Shown here: piece by piece, positions 50,474-62,380 of the stretch
Position numbering within the stretch: the stretch's first letter is position 1
Layout: each line of letters starts with the position of its first letter
Assembly: GCA_002886105.1 (NCBI GenBank)
Contig: CP025776.1
Span: 3,782,001-3,846,000, forward strand
Length of the DNA stretch: 64,000 nt
Direction: 5' to 3'
Source: Enterobacter sp. EA-1
GTDB lineage: Bacteria > Pseudomonadota > Gammaproteobacteria > Enterobacterales > Enterobacteriaceae
Notes under the pieces: model-generated
The model's input: the letters and a program-made list of their open reading frames with translations, nothing else
Databases searched by the model: none
Told to the model about the DNA's origin: nothing
Made by a program: the position numbers and the translations under genes

Positions 50474-51787
50474 TTAATTTATTGCGAATGCTAAGAACGC
50501 AGGCTGAGGAACACTAAACTCTGAACGCTGACTCAATGCTCCATTTACAGCATTAACCTCATACACTTTAATTTTATTATCAGGGCGGTCGGCAGAAACT
50601 AAATAACGGCCATCAGGATCAAAAGCAAAACTCCTTGATGCCAACCCTCGGATGAATTGATTTCGCTAACTTGACGGAACCAAGGCGCGCCAGTTTTCCG
50701 TTCTCACCAATGCTGAACCAGCAATAGCATCTTCGCCACGATTATTCACGTAGACAAAACGACCATTAGGGTGAAGCCTGATTTCGGCAGGCTCGTTAAG
50801 GCCATGGAAATCGGGGCCTAATGTAGAAATTTTATCCAATAATTTAAGTTCGCCTGTCTCCTGATTGAATTCCATTGAGGCGAGTTCAGAGGAAATTTCA
50901 AGATCGAGGTATAAACGCTCGTTATTTGCAAAAACCAGTGGAGCAGTTTCCTCGGGGAACTGATAGCTATTGACTAATTTCAACTTATCAGCGATTGCGT
51001 ATACGAGAACTTTATCCGTACCTTTGTCACAAACAAGAAGGTGTTTGCCATCTGGTGAGACAACTGCGCTATGCGCATGAGGGCTTGCCTGGCATGACCA
51101 CCCGCCTGTTTGGAATTGTTAGGATCCTTGCCATGGCCTCCCAATACAACCAGATCATTGATTCCAGCAATCGAACCATCTTTATTGAGACCGTACATGA
51201 TGACGGTTGAGTCATCATAAACATACTCTGATGCCCATTTTCCTTCTTTAAACACGACCTTCTCGACATGCTCGAAATCACCGTGGTTCGCGCTAAATAA
51301 GCGGCGGTTCTGGCTATCAAGGCTCAGATATGTTGGGCGCGGGAGCAATTTGCGTATTTACGTGCGTCAAATGGCCACTTTCCGAGTTAACCGAAAACGC
51401 CATTACGCTTGCAGAGGTTCAACGGGCCCACGTCCATCATTCTTACGCTCATCAACGGAGTACAATGTCGTTGTTGCTGCATCGTACATCAGATATCCGG
51501 CCAATTTAGGCTGCTCAACATGAGCCAGTTGTTCAACGTTTTTTCCGTCCCCGGGCTAAGGCGCAGTGAATATATCCCACCGGGTTGGTGTTCATCACCA
51601 TAGGTTCCAACGAAAATTGTGGCTGACGTTTTGCCAGCAGTTGATTTCGTATCTGTTACATTTTTCATCGTATTATCAACCTGTTGAGTGCTTGTTTGTT
51701 CGGTCCGGGCTGGACGGTTAGCCCTCCGGCAAAACAACACAATAGCAATAATGCATTAGCAATCAATGACTTCTGTGGGTAGTTCAT
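50474..51787 (-). CDS. Exported lactonase-type seven-bladed beta-propeller protein
   Basis: MNYPQKSLIANALLLLLCCF is a signal peptide (GGAG five bases before this ATG). Propeller sequence follows: TIFVGTYGDEHQPGGIYSLR, PTYLSLDSQNRRLFSANHGD, AVVSPDGKHLLVCDKGTDKV, IRLHPNGRFVYVNNRGEDAI and DPDGRYLVSADRPDNKIKVY. These repeats match the lactonase family that includes 6-phosphogluconolactonase-type Pgl. A periplasmic lactonase could open the lactone produced by sugar oxidation. About 435 residues. Frames change near 51690, 51545, 51415, 51345, 51080, 50990, 50680 and 50640. Confidence 0.8.
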
Positions 51788-51847
51788 CATAACTCCCTTA
51801 GAAGGCCGGATTAAGCCCGCTGCACACATGGCAGCAGGCGTGAATAA

Positions 51848-52951
51848 TCAAGCCGTAATTAAACGACGCAACATTTCCGGTGACGACGGACCTGCTCAAA
51901 TTCATCCATCATGAATTCGCGGCCACGATCCTCGGAAGTAACGCTGCCCTTCATATTCAGAATTGAGATAACCTTCATACCCACCTCTGCGCAGTGCGTC
52001 GATCGCCGAAACATAATCAATTGCAATGTCATTGGCCGGTTTACCCGGAATTTCAGACATATTGTTAAATTTGGCGTGAATATGGGTAATATGTGGGCAA
52101 ATTTCGCGCAGCGTCTCAGCTGATGTATTTGACAGGGTCAAACCTTCAGCAACGACGGTGTAATCCAAGGGCTTCGGTTTATCGATAAACTGCTCCGCCA
52201 ATGCTTTTACTGCATTGAAACAAACTTTCGCCTCCGGATTACATTCACCCGTCGCAATGAACTGGCCAAACGCAGCCCTGACGTTACCTGCTGTCTGGTT
52301 AGCAACGTTGAAAGTTTGAGGATCCGTCTTCACCATTCCCGCTAATTTAACCGCTGCTCTGGAAGCTTCAGGATTCGCACCACGGCGTTCAAACCATCCC
52401 AACTGAGCCTCAGAAGGACGCGTACCAAAAATGCCGAAATCAGGAACGATCCCTAAATGGCGGGTATTATTTTTCTCACTAAACTCGATAATTTCGCTGA
52501 CCTGCTGCCCTTCCAGAGTCATCGGTTGGTGAATTTCTTTTCCAATACGGATATCCAACGCTTCTGCTAGAGGTAACGCTTTTACCATGACATCAAGTGG
52601 GACAATTGACAGTACACGAACAATGCTAAAGCCCAGCATTTTTGCGAGCTTGATGTCGCTTCTTAAACGCTCTGCACATTCATCATGATTCATGACATGC
52701 GTACGGAACTGCAGAACGTCCATACACACGTCCATAGCCACCGGCTTGACGTTATGCCTATCAATTAGATTGTACCAGCGCTGCATAAATGCTTTATCTG
52801 GGACGGGATATTTCAGTGACATTTCATCAATCAATTCAATACCGTCTGCACCATACAGATTATTCGCAACTTCGTTAATTTGCGATTCAAGATTAGATTC
52901 GTTGAAGAATTGTGATTGCTGATAACTATAGAGCGATACACCACGTTTCAT
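51848..52951 (-). CDS. C-glycoside deglycosidase alpha subunit-like TIM-barrel protein
   Basis: A sugar phosphate isomerase/epimerase-like barrel of about 368 residues. Start at 52951 (MKRGVSLYSYQQSQFF) is seven bases after AAGGTG; an ATG six bases upstream is poorly spaced. Likely metal and catalytic residues are visible as E and H in GKEIHQPM, D in VPDFGIF, H in HIHAKFNNM and E in LNSEYEG. C-glycoside deglycosidase alpha subunits (DfgA, CarB) use a divalent metal and a His to cleave the C-C bond of 3-keto-C-glycosides. The next upstream gene encodes the DUF6379 beta partner, which strongly supports this role. A frame change near 51940 precedes the end (HRKMLRRLITA). Confidence 0.8.
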
Positions 52952-52985
52952 TTTCATTCACCTTATTCAACAGTCAATTCATATT

Positions 52986-53414
52986 TTACGATATAGGGGT
53001 TTTATCCGAACCAGCCCCTTTTCCGGGGACTGGTGGATTCTTAACCCACGCTTCATCTGTCGGTAAATAACCATAAGCGGCAAGAACTGACTGCTGAAAT
53101 AACACCGTGTGTTTACCCGGTTTCAATCCCCCCGGAAGAGCGACGTGAAGGATACCATCGTCACCATAATCCCAATGCTCATAGACAGCATGAGAGAGTT
53201 CTTCATAGCTGCGAGGACCTTTCCCATTTATTTCAAAGGATTGTAAAGAATTAGGATATTCAACTCCATCAATTGAAAGGTAATAACCATTATGAAGAGA
53301 AACAAAGCATCCGCGATAGTTGGCATGCCTTACAGCTAAAGAGAACCCAACGACTTCCCCGTTCACTTTTTCATTTTTCAAGCTTCCCGGGCGAATTAAA
53401 TAATTATCAAACAT
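52986..53414 (-). CDS. C-glycoside deglycosidase beta subunit (DUF6379)
   Basis: An intact 142-residue protein starting MFDNYLIRPGSLKNEKVNGE with VVGFSLAVRHANYRGCFVSL, LHNGYYLSIDGVEYPNSLQS, YEHWDYGDDGILHVALPGGL and KPGKHTVLFQQSVLAAYGYL. This is the DUF6379 beta-sandwich that forms the small subunit of C-glycoside deglycosidases (DfgB, CarC). It has no catalytic residues of its own in the known complexes but completes the active site of the alpha subunit. It is encoded 35 bases upstream of the alpha gene on the same strand, as expected for a complex. Confidence 0.8.
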   Translation of the reverse strand: MFDNYLIRPGSLKNEKVNGEVVGFSLAVRHANYRGCFVSLHNGYYLSIDGVEYPNSLQSFEINGKGPRSYEELSHAVYEHWDYGDDGILHVALPGGLKPGKHTVLFQQSVLAAYGYLPTDEAWVKNPPVPGKGAGSDKTPIS

Positions 53415-53449
53415 AACTCCTCCAACGCATTAAATGGAAATGTTCCAAT

Positions 53450-54674
53450 CTAAAATAAAAGTATCTCCGGCTGGTTATTTTTTTCTTTAAAACCAGTAAG
53501 CCAAATAACACTTGTTAATACAGCAATGCCAATAGGTACCGACCAGAGTGGAATCCATGATTGCGCAACCGCTGTATTTACTGAACTTGAATATACGGCC
53601 CTGAAATTACTGAACCAAATGCAGCACCAAAACCTGAAATTGCTATAATTAACCAACTTTGCGCCTCGGACTTTCATTTCCGCTGGAGCAAGGCGATCAA
53701 TATACATGGCACTGATTATAAGAAAAAATCGTTGCAAATACCATGCAAGCCGACCCCAACAATTGTACGTCCATGTGTCCATTCGCCGCAAGAATGAACA
53801 TAATGAAACGAATGCCCCACATGGACATACCGACAAGCAGTGCCCATTTCATGCCAATACGCTTAATGACAAACGGAACTGGAAATAATAAAAATAATTT
53901 CTGAAAGTTGCCCCAAAGCAAGTAACGCAGCAACATTTTGAATGCCTAACGAACCAATAAATGGCGAAGCATAGGTATTATAAAAACCAAGCGAAATAGA
54001 CGTTAGTAACGCACATCCCATTAATACGGCAAAGCTACGATGCCGGAACAAAATGAATGATTTAGCACCAAGTGCATCCAGCCAATTGAATTTTAGCCTG
54101 CGGTTCCGTGCGAGGTAATGTAAACGAGTACACGCCCGGAAAATACTGGATATACCTGCAACATAAAAATGCCAGTCGTTGAGGAATACCCCAGCATACC
54201 AACGACTACACCAGCAACGACCCATCCACCTGTGGCAAACAACCTTAAAAGGGAAACCAATCTGCTTTTGAACCAAGGTTATGAAATGAAAGAGAATTCA
54301 CCAAACCAACAGTGGGCTGAAAACACAGCATGTACAGAAATATAAGCAATAAAGTCACATTGTTATCACCAGCAGCAACAAATCCGAGGAAGGAAGAACT
54401 GTAAAACTCCGCCGATAACATGTAAAAAACCAAGAACTTTTTCGGATGAAATAAAACGATCGCCTATAGCCCCCAGCACCAGAGGCGATATGATTGCAGC
54501 AACTGCACACAATGTATAAGCCAGCCCTATAACACCTGCTAAACCATGTGCAAATAATACCAGCCCCATAGTCGTAAACCAGGAACCGAAAACAAAAAAC
54601 TCTAGCAGCATAAGTATGCTTAGCCTGCCAAAAATAAACTTTGGTAAAATCTGAACTTCTACATTTGAATTCAT
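53450..54674 (-). CDS. MFS permease of the nucleoside:H+ symporter (NupG-like) type
   Basis: The likely start is MNSNVEVQILPKFIFGRLSI at 54674, followed by LMLLEFFVFGSWFTTMGLVL, a first helix like NupG/XapB. Further helices include AYTLCAVAAIISPLVLGAIG, PTVGLVNSLSFHNLG, FRHRSFAVLMGCALLTSISL, QLSEIIFI and a C-terminal pair. About 408 residues and 12 predicted membrane spans. In glycoside catabolic clusters NHS-type permeases carry sugars or glycosides, so this is the probable inner membrane importer. Frames change near 54410, 54270, 54230, 54110, 53940, 53890, 53725, 53680 and 53600. Confidence 0.8.
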
Positions 54675-55311
54675 ATTTTTGTTCTCAAATAGTATTTCAG
54701 ATTTTTCTTCCGCAAAGCAATTAAGCATTTTTACTCCGCCGTTAGTAGGTACTTCGGTTGGAACGAGGGTGTTCATACGTAATAAATTCTAAATATCAAA
54801 ATCTCACAATCCAAAAGTTTCTTTTTGTGATCTATGCTTCATTTTATGAACAATAAAGATATTGACCGACATCCAAAAACATAACAACACAAATAAAATA
54901 CATAAAAATCAATTAGTTAAATATTAATCCATCAAATAATCGCAGGAATTAAAATTGAACAATTGAATGATCGAATAAAATAAGAACGAACAAACCACAA
55001 AGAAGAACGTCAGGAGAAAAAATTAATAACATTAAAAATCAGCAACATAAAAAACCAGCTATTTATTCATTCAATTTAATTTGGAAAAAACGTGATCATG
55101 ATCTCTATAATTCGCAGGGTAATAAAATATCCTGATGGTATCTGCCCGGCAGATACCTAACATCCATACAAGCCATTTCCCTTTATCTCCATTTAACGGC
55201 ATAACATAACCAGTCCTTGGATATGAGCATTCCCCTATCAAATTAATCAACCAAAATAGCTGATTATTAAATCTCAGCCATTACAAAATTGGTAAGCCGG
55301 AGATAATTGAA
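54675..55311. other. Divergent AT-rich promoter region of the glycoside locus
   Basis: About 640 bases, very AT-rich, between the minus-strand (MFS first) and plus-strand (Gfo/Idh first) operons. Partial CRP-like halves (TTGTGATC near 54825 and CGTGATCATGATC near 55090) are visible but imperfect. This is the expected operator region for the ROK or LysR regulator; no protein gene is supported. Confidence 0.5.
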
Positions 55312-56440
55312 ATGGTTAATAAACTACGTATTGGTATTATTGGTTGCGGCCGCATTGCGGTATGTAAACATTTCCTGCATTTGCAAAAGCCAAAGATCGT
55401 GTTGACTGGTCGCTTTCTGTGATATCGAAATTGATCGTGCAATTGATGCAGCAGCTAAATTCGGCGTACCTCGGTGCGGAGACTTACTCAGACCATCGCG
55501 AGTTGCTTAAAGATAAATCCATCGATGTTGTCTACGTTCTGACTCCGAACAACTCGCATAGCCCTCTGACCGTAGATGCGCTTGGAAGCAGGTAAACATG
55601 TCCTTTGTGAAAAACCGATGGCGGCAACAACAGCAGATGCGCAGAAAATGCTGGATGCGGCAAAACGTACTGGCAAAAAACTCACCATCGGATACCAGAA
55701 CCGCTTCCGTAAAGATGTACAAATCCTGAAACGCGCTAGCGCAGAAGGTGATTTGGGCGAAGTCTATTTGCCAAGGCACATGCAGTACGTCGTAAAGCCG
55801 TTCCAACTTGGGGTGTATTCTCACGGACAAAGAGAAACAAGGCGGCGGCCCGCTGATCGATATCGGTACCCATGCGTTGGATATTGCCCTGTGGACCATG
55901 AATAACTATAAACCGAAACTGGTTTCTGGCTCTGTATTCCACAAAATGAAAGACAACTTCGAAGGCAATCTGTTCGGACCGTGGAATCCAAAAACCATTG
56001 ATGTGGAAGATTCTGCATTCGGTTTTTATCAAAATGGAAAATGGCGCGACAATCTTCCTCGAAGCATCCTCGGGCGCTGAACATCCTTAAAGCCCGCGAA
56101 GGTCAAGTTACGCTCTGCGGTACAAAGGCCGGTGCAGAACTGGTAGGTGACGGTGCTGCTGCGCCAACATCAGCTGTCGACGGTACTGGCAGTATTACTT
56201 TCAATACCGCGCGCTTTGGTCAATTGGTAGATATTGAACCTTTTGTACTTGGTGGCCCCTGTCCTTTAGATCTCGGCAACGAGCCTTTCCGGGTTGCAGA
56301 TGCTGAACTTGCTGCATGGATTGATGCGATTGAGAACGACAAAGCCCCAGTTGTTACTGCAGAACAAGCGTTCATTGTGACTCCAGGTACTTGGAAGCAA
56401 TCTACAAATCTGCGGAAACCGGCCGGTGCTAGAGTTCTAA
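55312..56440 (+). CDS. Gfo/Idh/MocA-family oxidoreductase
   Basis: The start MVNKLRIGIIGCGRIA contains the Rossmann GxGxxA motif. Later blocks are DVVYVLTPNNSHSPLTVDAL, EAGKHVLCEKPMAATTADAQ (with the EKP motif), GYQNRFRKDVQILKR, GGGPLIDIGTHALDIALWTM and a C-terminal ADAELAAWIDAIENDKAP. The family oxidises or reduces sugar hydroxyls with NAD(P). Homologues such as DgpA make 3-keto glycosides; here it may oxidise the glycoside or reduce the released 3-keto sugar. About 375 residues; natural end GRAIEF near 56440 after frame correction. Frames change near 55380, 55475, 55585, 55770, 55820, 56050 and 56385. Confidence 0.85.
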
Positions 56441-56534
56441 TCTCCCGTTATTCAGTGGCGTAAGGAAGTTTGCGCCACTTCGCTTCGCACATTCCATTCC
56501 AGCAACTTTGCCACTCGGTTAATGAGGAGGTTAT

Positions 56535-57589
56535 ATGAACACTCTTAAAGGTCCCGGCATTTTTCTTGCACAATTTATTGACAGTACTTCACCCTTTAAT
56601 AGTCTCGAGGGGCTAGCAACCTCGGGCTGCAAATCTCGGATTCAAAGCGTTGCAAATTCCTTGCAACCACAAACATATTTTTGACGTAGAAAAAAGCAGC
56701 GGCAAGCCAGCAATATTGTGATGATGTAAAGGTATTCTCGCTGAACGCGGTTTACAGGTCAGCGAGCTATCGACGCATCTTGAGGGCCAGCTTGTTGCCG
56801 TCCACCCTGCCTATAACCAGCCTTTTGGCGGATTTGCCCCTAAAGAATTTGCAAACAATCCAGAAGCACGTCAGGAATGGGCTGTCGGTATTGTAAAAAA
56901 AGCAGCGCAAGCGTCTGCCCTCGGTCTTAATGCCCATGCGACTTTCTCTGGTTCGCTGGCATGGCCCTATCTGTATCCGTGGCCTCACAATGCCGCTTTA
57001 TTCGATGAAAGCTTTAAAGAGCTGGCTCGCCGTTGGCTCCCCGATCCTCAACACCTTTGAGGAATATGGCGTTGATGTTTGCTACGAGATCCATCCAAGT
57101 GAAGATCTTCATGATGGTGCTACATTCGAACGTTTTCTTGACGAGGTAGATAACCATCCTCGTTGCAACGTCCTGTTTGACCCCAGCCACCTCCATTTGC
57201 AGCAAATCGATTATCTCGAATATATCGATATCTACCATGAGCGTATTAAAGCGTTCCATGTGAAAGATGCCGAATATAACAAAAAATGGCCGCAGCGGCG
57301 TTTATGGTGGTTATCAACCATGGCTGCAACGTGCCGGTCGTTTCCGTTCTCCGGGTGATGGTCAGATCGATTTCAAATCGATATTTAGCAAACTCACTCA
57401 ATACGACTATAGCGGGTGGGCCGTACTTGAATGGGAATGCTGCCTGAAAAATAGCGAAGATGGCGCTCGGGAAGGGAGCCAGTTCATTCAGGAACAGATT
57501 ATCAACGTATCCAGCCGAGCCTTTGATGACTTTGCCGAAACAGGTAATGACGTCAATGAAATCAAGAAAATGCTCGGGGATCTTTTTGA
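56535..57589 (+). CDS. Sugar phosphate isomerase/epimerase family protein (second TIM barrel)
   Basis: SD GAGGAGG precedes ATG. MNTLKGPGIFLAQFIDSTSP is followed, after frame corrections near 56615, by FKALQIPCNHKHIFDVEKA, VSELSTHLEGQLVAVHPAYN, EYGVDVCYEIHPSEDLHDGA, CNVLFDPSHLHLQQIDYLEY, YHERIKAFHVKDAEYN and YSGWAVLEWECCLKNSEDGA. The E, D, H and E metal ligands of xylose-isomerase-like barrels are apparent. It probably isomerises or hydrates a 3-keto sugar intermediate. The end is unsettled: MLG plus a few residues near 57589, or up to 57647 in the alternative frame. It lies between the Gfo/Idh and GMC genes in one operon. Confidence 0.82.
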
Positions 57590-57680
57590 GAATGAGTATT
57601 GGGGAGATGGCAAATGCCTTCTCCCCACTGAATCAAGAGCAGATTAATTTGTTACCCGGAATTATCCGGCCGAGGCAAAG

Positions 57681-59343
57681 ATGAAAAAGAATTTTATGAC
57701 GCGATTGTTGTCGGCTCTGGAGTAGCAGGCAGCATAGCTGTGAAGGAATTAACTGAAAAGGGAATGAGCGTTATCTTGCTCGAGGCTGGACCATTCTTAG
57801 GTGAAAAGATTTTCCCATCACGCCGGTGGCAGTCACGAAAAGTAAAAAAAATCGATGCGCTTGCTCGCTTTAAGATTGCCGCAACAGGGCAACCCCTTCA
57901 GGCTCGTGCAACCTATATGAGTAATGAGTACCGTCATTTATTTGTAAATGACTGGCAAAACTCCCCCTATACGACCCCAAAGGGCAGTATTTTTTGTGGA
58001 TTAGGGGTCGCCAGCTTGGCGGACGCCTTCATACATACGGCCGGGTATTACAGAGAATGTCGGACTATGACTTCAAAGCTGCCAGCCCCACGGACGGTTA
58101 TGGTCAAAACTGGCCTATCAGCTATGAAGAACTGGATCCTCGTATTCTGAATTGAAGCGTTTCTCGGTGTTTATGGCACGAAGGAAAACATTCCTAACTT
58201 ACCAGACGGAAAATTTGTTCAGGCCCCCATTCTGACTAAACCAGAGAAAGCCTTTAAAACAAAAGTCGAATCCTTATGGCCAGAACGTAAAGTCATCAGT
58301 TGGCGTTTCTCTGCACCAAATTTAAAGCGCATCCCAGTCGGTGTTCAGGCTGCTATTGATACGGGTCTTCTGGAATTACGCACTGATGCGATAGCAAAAC
58401 ATATAGATGTAGACCCGATTAGCGGCAAAGCCACCGGTGTCACGTTTGTCGATAGATTGACAGCAAGAGCATACCGTACGAGCCGGCATGGTCATGCTGT
58501 GTGCCTCCGCTATTGAATCGGTAAGGCTTTTATTAAATTCCCGCTCGCCCCGTCATCCGGAAGGTATTGGCAATTCAAAAGGTCTCCTCGGGGCGCTATT
58601 TCCTTGAACAAACACCGAGCCTTATCGCTGGTTCTGTACCAGATAGCCTCGGATGGGAATATGATAAGACTATTCCCGAGGATCCGTTCTGCCGTCCTGC
58701 CGGGGTATTGTTATTCCTCGATTCCAGAATATCGGTAGTAATACGACTAAAGATTTCATTCGCGGGTTTGCTTTCCACGGGCGTAATTGGACGGGGCTAC
58801 GTATCACCTGATAGTCCGTCCCAATTTGGTTTAATGGGCTTCGGTGAAATGTTGGCCAGACCGGAAAATCGCATAACACTCAATCCCAGAAAAAAAGATG
58901 CATGGGGTATCCCTGCACCGCATATTGATTGCTCTTTTGGTGAAAACGACCTCATCGTTATGAAAGCACAGCTCCGTGCAATCAAGGAGATGGTGAGTGC
59001 ATGCAACTACAAAATTGATTTTGCAGGCACAGCTCTAGGTCTTGAAGACGCACGTAACGCTATGTCTGAAGAAACATTTCTGATGAAAACAATCTTTCGT
59101 CTTTCGTTCAAAAGAGTGTTGGTCTGGGCGCAGCCATACACGAAAGTGGCGGAGCGAGAATGGGAGACAGTCCATCAACCTCAGTGCTTAACAGCTTTAA
59201 CCAATGTTGGGACGCGAGCAATGTATTCGTCACTGACGGAGCATGCTTTGTTACTAGCGAGCGGGCCAACATTAACAATGATGGCGATTACGGCTCGGGC
59301 ATGTGATTACGCAGCAGAACAATATAAGAAGGGACAGCTTTAG
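57681..59343 (+). CDS. GMC-family FAD oxidoreductase, C-glycoside/pyranose 3-oxidase-like
   Basis: ATG 57681 with one missing A gives [20 protein letters not shown], the FAD-binding Rossmann motif, followed by [10 protein letters not shown]. Later motifs are GGRLHTYGR-like sequence near 58010, [49 protein letters not shown] and the C-terminal [20 protein letters not shown] with [20 protein letters not shown], which carries the His/Asn catalytic region of GMC oxidases. Related FAD enzymes (CarA and C-glycoside 3-oxidases) oxidise the sugar C3 of C-glycosides, the step before CGD cleavage. About 550 residues. Many frame breaks (for example 57825, 58000, 58060, 58150, 58470, 58700, 59130). Confidence 0.82.
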
Positions 59344-59450
59344 CCCAATTTTTATAAATGAATTCAATTAATGATTCTCACTTAGCTAATTCACTTACAA
59401 AAGGAATCATTAATTAAAGATTTTAACTCTCAATTATAAAGGTGTATCTG

Positions 59451-60410
59451 ATGCCAAATTTCATTCTTGTCGGCGACGTCGGCGGAACTAATGCACGTCT
59501 GGCCCTGAGTGATATCAGCGATGGAAGTATCTCACATATCCATACCTATTCTGCGAATGATTACGCCACGCTTGAAGATGTTATAACGCATTACCTTGAA
59601 GGTCAGCATGTCACTGTTAATGAGGCTTGCATTGCTATCGCCTGCCCTATCACTAATGACTGGGTTGATATGACAAATCACTCATGGGCATTCTCAATCA
59701 GCTCAATGCAGCTCAATCTGGGCCTGACTAACTCGGAAGTCATTAATGATTTCAAAGCAGTTTCCATGTCGATACCCATGCTTAAGGAAACAGATTTATT
59801 GAAATTTGGTGGGGGCGCAGCTGAACGCGCAAGCCCATCGCTGTTTATGGCGCAGGCACTGGCCTCGGTGTTTGTCATCTTGTGCAAACAGAAAAACAAA
59901 TTATCAGCCTTCCGGCGAAGGTGGCCACGTTGACTTCGCCCCGAATAGCGAAGAGGAAGATCGTATACTGTCGGCATTGAGAAGTGAACACGGCCGTATT
60001 TCCTATGAACGAGTTCTTTCCGGGCCGGGCCTCGTAAACCTGTATAAGGGTATTGTTAAAGTAGACGGACGCATTCCCGAAATGCTGAAACCCAAAGATG
60101 TCACCGATCGTGCATTAAATAATGAATGCACTGATTGCCGACGCACTTTCCTTATTTTGTATCTTGCTTGGCCGTTTTGGTGGCAATCTTGCTTTGACCA
60201 TGGGTACGTTTGGAGGTGTATTGCCGGTGGCATTGTTCCTCGCTTCCTTGATTTTTTCAAATCGTCTGGTTTCAGGAACGCTTTCGAAGACAAAGGACGC
60301 TTCAATGAGTACCTAAAAGATATCCCTGTTTTCTTGATTACACATCCTCAGCCAGACTACTTGGCGCCGGGGCTCACATGCGGCAGTTGTTAGGGCATTC
60401 GCTCAATTAA
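59451..60410 (+). CDS. glk: Glucokinase, Glk type
   Basis: [20 protein letters not shown] contains the phosphate-binding motif of bacterial glucokinases. Other blocks are [75 protein letters not shown] and [20 protein letters not shown]. It phosphorylates free glucose at C6 with ATP. About 320 residues, as in E. coli Glk. AAAGGTG precedes ATG. A sugar released by the deglycosidase and reduced back to glucose would need this step. Frames change near 59835, 59910, 60150, 60215 and 60350. It is probably a second copy dedicated to this locus. Confidence 0.88.
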
Positions 60411-60453
60411 TTCCGTGAATGGAACGGTATTAAGTGATTCTGGAGATAGCTAC

Positions 60454-61174
60454 GTGATTGTCGGTCCGTATATAAATAGCATTGCAATTGTGGTTGGTGC
60501 CATCGCAGGGAATCTTTTGTCTCCCTCGGATACCAAGGCGCCTTCATGAAGGAATGCCACTGATGTTTGGCATTTGTTCGATGGCAATGGCAGTGATCTT
60601 GATAATGGATACTGTCAACATGCCAGTAATAGTGCTGGCAGGCATTCTCGGCGCACTTACTGGTGAGTTAATCACCCTCGAGAAAAAAATTAATACCGTC
60701 GCAACAAAAACAAAAAATATCATTGAATCAGTTCTGCCAAAACCGCGTGGCGAGATAACTAACGAAGAGTTTTTAAAAACCTTCGTGGCACTGATTATTT
60801 TGTTCGGGAGCAAGTGGTACTGGTATTGTGGGGGCTATGAACGAGGGCATGAATGGAAACGCCTCAGTGCTAATTACAAAAGCATTCATGGATTTCTTTT
60901 GTGCCATTCTTTTGCTACCCGTTTAGGGTATTCAGTAGTAATTTTGTTTGTACCGCAGTTAGTAATCCAGCTAATACTCGCCTACAGTGCAGTGCTGCTG
61001 CTACCTCTTACGACAGAGGTTATGAGGTCTGACTTTTATGCGGTTGGCGGTTTGGTAATGATGGCTACTGGGTTAAGAATATGCGGCATAAAATTGTTTC
61101 CTGTAGCGAATATGCTACCAGCTCTACTTTGGGCTATGCCGCTATCTTATCTATGGGTTCACTTTATCAACTGA
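60454..61174 (+). CDS. yqgA: DUF554 integral membrane protein, YqgA-like
   Basis: A GTG start (SD GGAG) gives VIVGPYINSIAIVVGAIAGN and then LLS, followed by MFGICSMAMAVILIMDTVNM, GILGALTGELITLEKKIN, EEFLKTFVALIILF, GAMNEGMNGNASVLITKAFM, LAYSAVLLLPLTTEVM and GGLVMMATGLRICGIKLFPV. The pattern of helices and the GLRICGIK block match E. coli YqgA. The function of DUF554 is not known; a transporter-like role is possible. About 235 residues. It follows glk by 44 bases in the plus-strand operon. Frames change near 60525 and 60810-60900. Confidence 0.82.
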
Positions 61175-61228
61175 CGGGCTGTAAGTATTTGGAGAGCGCT
61201 TCAATTATTTAATCCAATCAGGAGCTCA

Positions 61229-62380
61229 CTAATTCCCTGATTTTTTTTTTGCCAAAAGAGCAGCAAGTCCACCGAGAATCTCAGGCTGATGAACTATTTT
61301 CGCTGTTTTGAAATCAATAGATTGTGATACTGTTCCAAGGTTATGTTCATTGATAGTCGCTATGACACTATCAAAAAATAGCGGCCCAGCTTCGGCCAAA
61401 TCACCACCAATGGCAATCATTCCTGGAGCTAATATTTTGCAATGTTAGCAAGAGCTTTACCAAGATCTCTTCCAGCTTCCAGCAATACACGTTGGCACGC
61501 AGCATCACCTTCGTCAGCCGCAGAGATGATCTCTGGTAGTGAGTTTTTGTAACTTTCAGATTTGGAGAGATTCATTATAATTGCGCGTTCTGGAAATAAA
61601 AGTCGTAAGGCACCCTCGGCAGCCACAGAAACAAACCGGCCCAATGTTATCAATAATCAAATGCCCGAACTCAGCCGCCATTCCATTACTGCCTTTATAC
61701 AGGTGATTATTAATAATAATCCCCACCAATCTGCTTTGAGCATGCAATATAAACAAAATTCTCAATACCTCGGCCAACCCCCATGTCCATTCGGCTAGTG
61801 TTGCATGGTTTGCATCGTTGCCGACAACCACTGTAACTCCAAGTTTCTTTTCAAAATAAGACTTTATTTTTATATCACGCCATCCCGGTAGTCGCCCTGC
61901 AGACCAGGATATGATAGCTTCGCTTTCGATATCCAAAGGGGCAACAATGCTAACAGCCAGCCTGAAATATCACTCATAGACAAGTTTGAGTTTTTAATAA
62001 CATCAGAAAGTAAACTAATGACCGTATCAGGATTATTTTTCTTTGAATGGCTTCCTGAGTAATTATAGACTCAAAATCTATTTTCATCTCAGACTCAAAA
62101 AGGAACAGTGAACCACTAATTTTATCAACATTAACCAGAACTGAAATGAACTTGCCTGTCTTTGAGGTTAATGAGACCACCCCTTCTCGTCCATTAACCC
62201 AATGAATATCTGCGCACCCAGCGCGATAAGTTGTTTAACAACGTAGTTAACCATTGCCGGTGACAGACCTGTTTTTCCGGGAAATCGATGCCTGCGATTG
62301 TGGGCCTTCTGTAAGTAATAACTCTCTAAACCAAAAAGGTGCTTTTTTTGTTTTTTAGAGTTATTATTCTCAGTCTTCAC
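61229..62380 (-). CDS. ROK-family transcriptional repressor
   Basis: A GTG at 62380 sits six bases after GAGGTG. The N-terminal region has an HTH (SRKTGLSPAMVNYVVKQLIA, in corrected frames). The ROK domain shows LVGIIINNHLYKGSNGMAAE, the zinc motif GHLIIDNIGPVCFCGCRGCL and the C-terminal MIAIGGDLAEAGPLFFDSVI. ROK repressors such as NagC, Mlc and XylR respond to sugars or sugar phosphates. It is the best candidate repressor of the two divergent operons here. About 384 residues. It converges with yqgA. Frames change near 62290, 62200, 62045, 61960, 61780, 61650 and 61435. Confidence 0.82.
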
